In this document: piece after piece, positions 31,081-37,279 of the stretch
Layout: each line of letters starts with the position of its first letter
How positions within the stretch are numbered: position 1 is the first letter of the stretch
NCBI GenBank assembly: GCA_964467985.1
Contig: CAYXTP010000019.1
Location: 1 to 37,279, forward strand
DNA: 37,279 nucleotides
Origin: GCA-2720975 sp964467985
Lineage (GTDB): Bacteria; Planctomycetota; UBA1135; GCA-002686595
Direction: 5' to 3'
Made by a program: the position numbers and the translations under genes
The notes under the pieces: generated by a model
Told to the model about the DNA's origin: nothing
What the model saw: only the letters and a program-made list of their open reading frames with translations
Database searches by the model: none

Positions 31081-32556
31081 ATGAAACTCAATTCCAAGTC
31101 TGCCCCCTCCCGTCTGCCGAGCACGCCCCTGCTGGTCGTGCTCGTGAAGGAAGGTCAACGCCCCCAATTGCCCAAGGGCGTGGACGTACCCCGTGGTTTC
31201 CTGACCGGGTTTGCGGGCGATCGCCGTACCCAAGCCAGCACGTGGGCCGTGAAGGGGCCCGCTCAGCGCGTGTTGCTTGTGGGGCTCGGGCCCGCCGCGG
31301 ACGTGGACGCCGAAGAACTGCGGCGCGCCGCAGCGACTGCCGTGTTGCATGCCAAGGACCAGAAACTGGCGAAGGGAGTCCTGTGGATCTCCAGCAAGGG
31401 CTCGGTTCTGAAGGGTGACTCCCGACTGGCTGGTTGCTCCCTGGCAGAGGGGCTGCTCATGGGCAACTACCAGTACACAGGCGGCAAGGGCAAGGCTCCC
31501 AAGGAAGTCTGCAAGGCCTTCGCGTTGTTGGGTGGAGACGCGGCCTTCCGTAGGGGAGTTCGCCGGGGCACACACCTCGCCGCGGCAAATCTTTACACGC
31601 GCGACCTGCAAAACGGCGCGGGCAACCAGGTCACCCCGCGGGTGCTTGCGGCCGAGGCGCGCAAACTCGCCAAACGCAGCGCGCGCATCACGGCCAAGAT
31701 CATCGACGAGAAGGAGATGAAGCGCATGGGCATGGGGCTCTTGCTCTCCGTCTCCCAGGGGTCGAGCGAGCCCGCCTACCTCATCCACCTGACCTACAAG
31801 CCCAAGATCAAGAAGGCCAAGGGACGCGTGTGCTTCGTGGGCAAGGGTCTGACCTTCGACGCGGGCGGCATCAGCATCAAGCCCTCGGCCAAGATGGACG
31901 AAATGCGCTACGACATGTCAGGGGGAGCCGCGGTCCTAGGCGCCTTTCACGCACTCGGCGACTTGGATGTGGCCCACGAAGTGCACGGCCTGGTACCCGC
32001 GTCCGAGAACTTGATCAACGGCGTGGCCACGAAGCCCGGTGACATTCACACGGCCATGAACGGTAAGACCGTCGAGGTGCTGAACACCGATGCCGAGGGC
32101 CGCTTGATCCTGGCCGACGCTCTGTGTTACGCCGAGAAGAAAGTCAAACCCGACACGATCATCGACCTGGCGACCTTGACGGGGGCCGTAATCGTGGGCC
32201 TGGGCCACGAACATAGTGCGATCTATCCCAGCACCACCAAGCTGCGGGATGAGCTCCTTGCAGCGGGTGAGGCCGTTGGCGAAGCCTGCTGGCCCATGCC
32301 TCTGATCGACCTGCACCGGGACGCCATGCAGGGCGCGTCGGCGGACCTGGCCAACCTCTCTTCCCCCGCTGTGGGTGGCGGTTCCATAACGGGCGCCGGT
32401 TTCCTGTCCCATTTCGTGTCAGCCGATACGGAGTGGAGCCACATGGACATTGCCGGCACCGCGTGGAATACGGCCGCCCGTGGGTGGGTGGGGGGTGCCC
32501 AAGGCAGTGGCGTGGGCGCGCGCCTGCTCGTGGACTACCTGGAACGACGCAAATAA
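31081..32556 (+). CDS. pepA: Leucyl aminopeptidase (M17 family)
   Basis: M17 aminopeptidases remove N-terminal residues and use two metal ions. From the ATG at 31081 the product is 491 aa. The metal ligands and catalytic residues are present: Lys255 and Asp260 in GKGLTFDAGG, Asp278 in MRYDMSGG, and Asp337 and Glu339 with catalytic Arg341 in NTDAEGRL. The N-terminal macro-like domain and the hexamer-forming C-terminal domain are both complete. A longer frame to 30901 overlaps the ETF-QO gene in another frame and is not part of it. The citrate synthase gene follows 75 nt later. Confidence 0.92.
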   Translation: MKLNSKSAPSRLPSTPLLVVLVKEGQRPQLPKGVDVPRGFLTGFAGDRRTQASTWAVKGPAQRVLLVGLGPAADVDAEELRRAAATAVLHAKDQKLAKGVLWISSKGSVLKGDSRLAGCSLAEGLLMGNYQYTGGKGKAPKEVCKAFALLGGDAAFRRGVRRGTHLAAANLYTRDLQNGAGNQVTPRVLAAEARKLAKRSARITAKIIDEKEMKRMGMGLLLSVSQGSSEPAYLIHLTYKPKIKKAKGRVCFVGKGLTFDAGGISIKPSAKMDEMRYDMSGGAAVLGAFHALGDLDVAHEVHGLVPASENLINGVATKPGDIHTAMNGKTVEVLNTDAEGRLILADALCYAEKKVKPDTIIDLATLTGAVIVGLGHEHSAIYPSTTKLRDELLAAGEAVGEACWPMPLIDLHRDAMQGASADLANLSSPAVGGGSITGAGFLSHFVSADTEWSHMDIAGTAWNTAARGWVGGAQGSGVGARLLVDYLERRK

Positions 32557-32631
32557 GCAATCATGCCCCCCCTGCGGGGCTTCCTGCGCTCAAGCGCAAC
32601 TAGCAACGATCCCCTCAAGAGACACCGAACC

Positions 32632-33768
32632 GTGACCGACCCCGTACTCGTACCTGGCTTGGCCGGCATCCCCGCCGCCAAGTCTTCCATCAGCTTCATC
32701 GACGGCAGCGCGGGCATCCTCGCGTACCGCGGCCACCGCATCGAAACCCTGGCCGAGCACTCCAATTTCGAGGAGACGTGTTTCCTGATTTTGGAGGGTC
32801 GCCTGCCCAATCGGGAAGAACTGCAGACTCTGCGCAGTGACCTGGCCTCTCGGCGTGGCATTGCGGACTCAGTTGTGCAGACCCTGGGGAGTTTGCCCAA
32901 AAACGGGCATCCCATGAACGGGCTGCAAGTGGGTTTGGCGACTTTCGGGATGACGCGGCCGAAGGTGGATGTGAAGGACCCGGCGAGCGTGCGCGAGGCG
33001 GTCCTATGCTTGATCGCAGCAACCCCCACGATCATCGCCACCCTGGAGCGCCTGCGTCGAGGTGAGGACTACCTCGCACCGCCCGCAGATGCGAACACGG
33101 CCGGCGCCTTCCTGCACATGCTCAATGGTGAGGCACCCAGTGCCATCGCCGAGCGCACACTAGACTGCTGTCTTGTGCTGCACGCTGAGCACACCATGAA
33201 CGCGTCGACCTTCGCTGCGCGCGTCGTGGCCTCCACGGAGGCCGGCCCCTACACCGTTGCCAGTTCAGCGGTAGGCGCCCTGTACGGTCCATTGCACGGG
33301 GGCGCGAACGAACGCGTGCTCGAGGCATTGGAGTCCATTGGCGGCGCCGTGAACGTGCCCGACTGGTACGCTCAAAAACGAGCCTCCGGCGGCAAGGTCA
33401 TGGGATTCGGGCACCGCGTCTACAAGACCAAGGACCCGCGCGCCCACACCATTCAACGGCTGGCCGGCGAGTTGTTTGAAGCCCACGGTTCCACACCCAT
33501 CTACGATACGGCCCTCGCGTTGGAGAAGGCCGTCGTCGAAGACCTAGGTGACAAAGGCATCCACCCGAACGTGGATTTCTTCAGCGGCATCGTCTACCAG
33601 AAGCTGGGCATTCCCACGGACGTCTTCACGCCGATCTTCGCCCTGGCGCGCATGGTGGGCTGGATGGCGCACTACGAAGAGCAGCATCAGGACAACCGCA
33701 TCTTCCGCCCCGCCCAGATCTACACGGGCGCGCACGATGCACCCTGGGTCGCTCTGGAAGATCGCTAG
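32632..33768 (+). CDS. gltA: Citrate synthase
   Basis: Citrate synthase condenses oxaloacetate with acetyl-CoA. From the GTG at 32632 the product is 378 aa, opening TDPVLVPGLAG as typical family members do (about 370-430 aa). The catalytic triad is His222 (LHGGANE), His261 (MGFGHRVYK) and Asp315 (PNVDFFSG), with LHAEHTMNAST at 183-193. An ATG at 32563 gives a longer N-terminus with no known function; the shorter start is favoured by similarity, neither by a strong Shine-Dalgarno. The motifs fit the dimeric type. 2-methylcitrate synthase is a close relative and cannot be ruled out without a tree. Confidence 0.9.
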   Translation: MTDPVLVPGLAGIPAAKSSISFIDGSAGILAYRGHRIETLAEHSNFEETCFLILEGRLPNREELQTLRSDLASRRGIADSVVQTLGSLPKNGHPMNGLQVGLATFGMTRPKVDVKDPASVREAVLCLIAATPTIIATLERLRRGEDYLAPPADANTAGAFLHMLNGEAPSAIAERTLDCCLVLHAEHTMNASTFAARVVASTEAGPYTVASSAVGALYGPLHGGANERVLEALESIGGAVNVPDWYAQKRASGGKVMGFGHRVYKTKDPRAHTIQRLAGELFEAHGSTPIYDTALALEKAVVEDLGDKGIHPNVDFFSGIVYQKLGIPTDVFTPIFALARMVGWMAHYEEQHQDNRIFRPAQIYTGAHDAPWVALEDR

Positions 33769-33790
33769 GGAAGCTCACCCGAGCCCGCAC

Positions 33791-35209
33791 TCAGCGATTG
33801 GCCTCGTGCTCGGGGTTGAGCGTCGGCATCTTGGCCTGCACCGACTCGCGCCAGCGCCGCAGGCTGGCTAGCAGGGCTGCGGTACGGCCGGGCTCTTCAG
33901 CCGCGAGGTTCTGGCTCTCCCCCGGGTCGCGGCCTAAATGGAACAGCTCAGTCGAGCCGTCTTCAAACCACTCCACCAGCTTCCAGTCTCCACTGCGCAC
34001 GGCACCTGAGGGTGCGGCGCCCTGGTTGCCGTAGTGGGGGTAGTGCCAATAGATCGGACGCCCGGGCGTGGTTCCCCCCTGCAACAAGGGCCGTAGGTTC
34101 ATGCCGTCGACGTGTTGCGTTGGCGCCTGCTCCAGGCCCGCCGCATCCAGGACAGTCGGGTAGACGTCCATCGAGATGACCGGCGTGTGGCAAACAGATC
34201 CGGGTGCCGTGACTCCGGGCCAACGCACGAGCATCGGTTCGCGGATGCCGCCCTCGTAGAGCCAACCCTTGCCGCCGCGCAGGGGCAGGTTGGAGGTGGG
34301 GTGACCCTCGGATGTGGAGAGTCCACCGTTGTCGCTCGTGAAAATCACCAAGGTGCGTTCGTCCAGGCCCAGTTCCGCGAGTCGATTCATCAGGCGCCCA
34401 ACACTCTCGTCCAGGCTCTGGACCATTCCGGCGTACACCGCGTGATCTTGGACGCGGCGCACTTTGCGTTCCCGCTCCTGGCCCCAGGCGGGACCCTCTG
34501 GGGCGGGAAGACTAGCGCGTTTCTCTTCGTAGTACTGCTTGTACTCGGGCTTGGTCTGCAACGGGGTGTGCACCGCGTACCAAGAGAGGTAGAGCAGGAA
34601 AGGCTCTTCCTGAACGGACTCCATCCACTGAACGGCCTCGTCGGTCAGACGATCGGTCAGCTGCGTGCCGGGTGGACTGTCCTCCATCTTGGGGTTCTTG
34701 AACGGAGCAAAGTAGCCTCCCGGCGGACTGCCCCGATGGTGTCCGCCGACATTGACTTCAAAGCCTTGGTCTTCGGGGAAGTAGCCTTCTTGACCCAGGT
34801 GCCACTTGCCAAAAAAGGCCGTGCGGTAGCCCTTCGCTCCCAAGGCTTCCGCGAGGGTGACTTCCTCTAGCGGGAGTTGGGAGGCATACGGCGCGGGCAA
34901 CAGGCGGCCCTTGCGTCGACCTCCGAACCAGTCGGTCGTGTCCATACGAGCCGGAGTCTTGCCCGCCATGATGGCCGCGCGAGTGGGCGAGCAAACCGGG
35001 CCGCCTGCATAGGCCTGCGTGAATCGCATGCCACTCTTGGCCAGCGCATCCAAGTGGGGCGTCTCGTAAAACGTCGAGCCCTGGCATCCGAGATCGGCCC
35101 AGCCCAAATCGTCGGCCAGCAACACGATGACGTTCATGGGCGCAACATCCTCCGAGTGGGGAGCCGCGGCGCATGGCAGGGTGAGGGCCAGGGTGGCGAG
35201 AATCAGCAT
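33791..35209 (-). CDS. Formylglycine-dependent sulfatase
   Basis: The 472-aa product has a signal peptide (hydrophobic 1-16), so it is exported. It contains the true sulfatase signature C-S-P-T-R (Cys73), where the Cys is converted to formylglycine by a maturase. Asp33-Asp34 (LLADDLGW), GKWHLG, SDNGG and a C-terminal LFHLGRDPGESQNLA complete the fold. It fits S1-family arylsulfatases that act on sulfated polysaccharides, a hallmark of marine Planctomycetota; the substrate cannot be told by eye. No maturase gene is in the window. It converges with citrate synthase (22 nt between) and is preceded on the same strand by the GT-C-like gene 18 nt away, so the two may be cotranscribed. Confidence 0.9.
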   Translation of the reverse strand: MLILATLALTLPCAAAPHSEDVAPMNVIVLLADDLGWADLGCQGSTFYETPHLDALAKSGMRFTQAYAGGPVCSPTRAAIMAGKTPARMDTTDWFGGRRKGRLLPAPYASQLPLEEVTLAEALGAKGYRTAFFGKWHLGQEGYFPEDQGFEVNVGGHHRGSPPGGYFAPFKNPKMEDSPPGTQLTDRLTDEAVQWMESVQEEPFLLYLSWYAVHTPLQTKPEYKQYYEEKRASLPAPEGPAWGQERERKVRRVQDHAVYAGMVQSLDESVGRLMNRLAELGLDERTLVIFTSDNGGLSTSEGHPTSNLPLRGGKGWLYEGGIREPMLVRWPGVTAPGSVCHTPVISMDVYPTVLDAAGLEQAPTQHVDGMNLRPLLQGGTTPGRPIYWHYPHYGNQGAAPSGAVRSGDWKLVEWFEDGSTELFHLGRDPGESQNLAAEEPGRTAALLASLRRWRESVQAKMPTLNPEHEANR

Positions 35210-35227
35210 AAGAGTTCTTGTTGGGGG

Positions 35228-36685
35228 CTACTGGTTGCGAAGGGGTCGCGGGCGGAACAACTGGCGGTACTTGTCTTGGACGCCCTGGCGAAAGAACTCC
35301 AATGCGTCTTCGCTGCGCGAATAGGCCACGTCTAGTCCGGAGTCCTTGTAACGGGTCATGTCTCTCAGGAAGCGTCCCATGCCATCGTAGATCTCGCGTC
35401 GCACGTCGTCCGGCCTAGCCTGCAGTGCTGCCAGGACCGGCGCTTGCAACCGCGGCTGGGAGCAGCAGCGCCAAGCGTACCACTTGCCGTGCCCGCGCAG
35501 GGCGATGGCGCTGCGGTCGAAATCGTCGCCGAAGCGACGCAAGTCTGCGAACGACGTGGCGCTACCAAACCAGGAGAGTGCGAGGATTAGGGCGAAGATC
35601 CCGCGTCCTGTGGCCTTCAAACCGGGAAGGACGCTCAGCAAGTGATCCGCACCGATGGCGATGAGGATCACTGCCCAGGGCCAGACCAAGGCCACGTAGC
35701 GGTAGTCGTAGATACGGCTCTCTGCGCTCGGGATGGGGAAGTCACTCAAGCTGTAGGCGCCGAGAAACAACGCACAGTACACGGCGGCCAGGACGCCCGG
35801 GTTCGTGCTGCGCCAATTCCGCGCGCGCCACACGCCGACTCCGAACACCGCGAGCAGCAGCGCGTACACCAGCCCTCCCAGGGCCTGACCTGAGAGGGGG
35901 CCCAGGCCTGCAAAGGACATGGATTCCGGAAACCCCTCGAGCGCCAGCTGGACAAACCGCGTCACGCTTGCTGCTTGGGCTTCCACGTGCTCCACGAGCG
36001 TCCGGTCATAGAGCCGCGTGCCGGAAAACGAATTCTGCAAGTTGTAGGCCAGCCACGGACTGAAACCCAAGGCAAAGCCCAGCACTTGGGATCCAAACTC
36101 CCTGCGTCTGAAGACGGTCCAGTCCCTCAATCCATCGACGATCAGGATGGCCAGCAAGACCAGCGCGCACTGCAAGCCGAAGTAGAGGGCAAAGCCCCCC
36201 GCAACTCCCAGGAAGAACCGTCTACCGGGCTGGGCTGATTGGCCATGCACGCCGAGCCAAAGGGCCAAGCAAAGGAGAGCCAGAGCGTTGCTCTCCACGT
36301 GGCTGCCCCAGGCGATCGTGGTCAGGTACGTGTAGCCCGGCGAACCCCAGGCGAACAGCAAGCCCCCGACCCACGCCGCGCGTCGCGATACCCAACGCCG
36401 CAGAATGCAGAAGAGCAAACCAACAGCTATCACGTGAGTCAAAGCAGGCACTAGCTTGAGAACCCACATCTGCACCCCAAACAGCGCGAAGAGCGGCGCG
36501 GCCAATACACTCGTCACCAACGATCCGCCGAAGAAGGGCGCATACTGGTAGTCGATCAATGAGAGCGCGGGATCGTTCAGCAGCTCCCAGGCCACGTTGG
36601 CCCGCTGGTACTCCTCGCCATGCACGCTCAAGTCAACCTGCGGAGCCAACACGATGAGTAGGCGCGGTAGCAGGGCCAGCAGCAT
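35228..36685 (-). CDS. Multi-pass GT-C-like membrane glycosyltransferase, predicted
   Basis: From the ATG at 36685 the product is 485 aa with about 10-12 hydrophobic segments, starting at once with MLLALLPRLLIVLAP. The following loop, VDLSVHGEEYQRANVAWELL, has acidic residues where GT-C enzymes (PMT/ArnT-like) have theirs, and the soluble C-terminal 100 residues are typical in length. It would transfer sugars from lipid-linked donors on the outer face; this is inferred from the fold pattern. The frame stays open upstream to 36916, but that part is the reverse strand of a tRNA-Leu gene and must be excluded. A TTG at 36781 is another possible start. The gene lies upstream of the sulfatase. Confidence 0.6.
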   Translation of the reverse strand: MLLALLPRLLIVLAPQVDLSVHGEEYQRANVAWELLNDPALSLIDYQYAPFFGGSLVTSVLAAPLFALFGVQMWVLKLVPALTHVIAVGLLFCILRRWVSRRAAWVGGLLFAWGSPGYTYLTTIAWGSHVESNALALLCLALWLGVHGQSAQPGRRFFLGVAGGFALYFGLQCALVLLAILIVDGLRDWTVFRRREFGSQVLGFALGFSPWLAYNLQNSFSGTRLYDRTLVEHVEAQAASVTRFVQLALEGFPESMSFAGLGPLSGQALGGLVYALLLAVFGVGVWRARNWRSTNPGVLAAVYCALFLGAYSLSDFPIPSAESRIYDYRYVALVWPWAVILIAIGADHLLSVLPGLKATGRGIFALILALSWFGSATSFADLRRFGDDFDRSAIALRGHGKWYAWRCCSQPRLQAPVLAALQARPDDVRREIYDGMGRFLRDMTRYKDSGLDVAYSRSEDALEFFRQGVQDKYRQLFRPRPLRNQ

Positions 36686-36822
36686 CAGCCCCGGCAGTGC
36701 CCAGCGCCCCCCAGCCGAGGTCGTGCCAGCCCGACCTGCGTCTACCTGGTCTACAGAACCTGTCTGGGCCGAGAGAGGCAAGGTCGAAGTGGGGGTGGGT
36801 GGATTCCGACGGGTCCTAAGAC

Positions 36823-36910
36823 TGGTGGGGACGGAGGGACTTGAACCCTCACGGACCATGGGCCCTTCGGATTTTAAGTCCGATGCGTCTACCGATTTCG
36901 CCACGTCCCC
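36823..36910 (-). tRNA. tRNA-Leu (anticodon TAA)
   Basis: On the minus strand the acceptor stem is GGGGACG / CGTCCCC with an encoded CCA (36825-36823). The anticodon arm is TCGGA-CTTAAAA-TCCGA, giving anticodon TAA, and the variable arm is long, as leucine tRNAs require. The T arm is GGGTTCAAGTCCC-like. A weak -10-like TAGCCT lies 8 nt upstream (36924-36919). Confidence 0.95.
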
Positions 36911-36990
36911 GTTCACCCAGGCTAGGTCCTTTTTGCATTCGGACCAAGGCTGCAGTCTCTCTTCCCCGCCCGGTCATCCCCTCCAATCCC

Positions 36991-37018
36991 TTGACCCTTC
37001 CCCAGACCGGGGTATCCT
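36991..37018 (+). promoter_or_regulatory. Candidate promoter of tRNA-Cys
   Basis: TTGACC at 36991-36996 (5 of 6 against TTGACA), a 16-nt spacer, then TATCCT at 37013-37018 (4 of 6 against TATAAT). The tRNA-Cys gene starts 18 nt later, the spacing expected for a short leader. Seen by eye only. Confidence 0.5.
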
Positions 37019-37035
37019 CCTCAAGACCCACGGGG

Positions 37036-37111
37036 GGCGGCATAGCCAAGTGGCTAAGGCGACGGATTGCAAATCCGTTATTCCCCGGTTCGAGTCCGGG
37101 TGCCGCCTCCA
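37036..37111 (+). tRNA. tRNA-Cys (anticodon GCA)
   Basis: The acceptor stem is GGCGGCA / TGCCGCC. The anticodon arm ACGGA-TTGCAAA-TCCGT carries anticodon GCA. The T arm CCCGGTTCGAGTCCGGG is a perfect stem around the standard TTCGAGT loop. The discriminator base is T and CCA is encoded (37109-37111). After it, 37112-37279 shows no gene I can support. Confidence 0.95.
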
Positions 37112-37279
37112 TTTCCCCGGGCCTTGCAGGCAGTCGCGGGGAGTCGCAGATCGCCGCAGAATCGCCGCTCTCGGGTGCGTCAAGCATGCTACGTGGCAGG
37201 CGTTCGCTTGCGGAGTGCTTGCTGAATCGAGTGCAGGCTCTCGCACGCTGTTGCACCGAAACGCACTCCAATCACTGAC

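Overview
This is a GC-rich bacterial chromosome segment, most likely from the phylum Planctomycetota. The call rests on the combination of two exported sulfatase-superfamily proteins, an exported EF-hand protein, a PPC-domain lipoprotein, a TPR protein ending in two RNA-polymerase-alpha-CTD-like modules, and an endonuclease-III-like fold with a histone-H1-like Lys/Ala tail. Nothing in the window fixes genus or species. A run of exactly 100 N (22964-23063) shows this is a scaffold with a gap of unknown true length.

Layout. 1-6600: a small secreted ORF, a QueD/PTPS-family enzyme, a run of minus-strand exported proteins (HExxH lipoprotein, sulfatase-like lipoprotein with a Thr in place of the formylglycine Cys, PPC lipoprotein), a non-coding block with two tandem 185-bp elements bounded by 14-bp inverted repeats, and an EF-hand protein. 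6800-10850: housekeeping enzymes miaB, mdh and ribD. 10890-16220: a minus-strand cluster ruvA-serA-serB-class V aminotransferase-thioredoxin-fold protein, holding all three steps of serine synthesis from 3-phosphoglycerate. 16445-17812: the TPR/double-alpha-CTD protein, divergent from murA.

18176-27307 is a plus-strand run of cell-wall, protein-targeting and translation genes: murA, ffh, rpsP, the endonuclease-III-like/H1-tail gene, maf, rpmE, prfA, an unknown membrane protein and prmC. The usual rimM-trmD-rplS partners of ffh-rpsP are absent, and the prfA-prmC pair is interrupted by the membrane-protein gene. Three consecutive products (Ffh, S16, endonuclease-III-like) all carry long basic low-complexity C-terminal extensions.

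27355-33768: a PilZ protein divergent from ssb, a fused MoaD-MoaE, ETF-ubiquinone oxidoreductase, leucyl aminopeptidase and citrate synthase. 33791-37279: a canonical formylglycine sulfatase, a multi-pass GT-C-like membrane protein, tRNA-Leu(TAA) and tRNA-Cys(GCA).

Most genes are core metabolism with familiar motifs. The most unusual parts are the double-alpha-CTD TPR protein, the apparently catalytically dead endonuclease-III-like fold with a histone-like tail, and the tandem inverted-repeat-bounded elements. Starts were chosen by reading for Shine-Dalgarno sequences and family N-termini; many genes here lack a clear Shine-Dalgarno, so several starts are uncertain and flagged.
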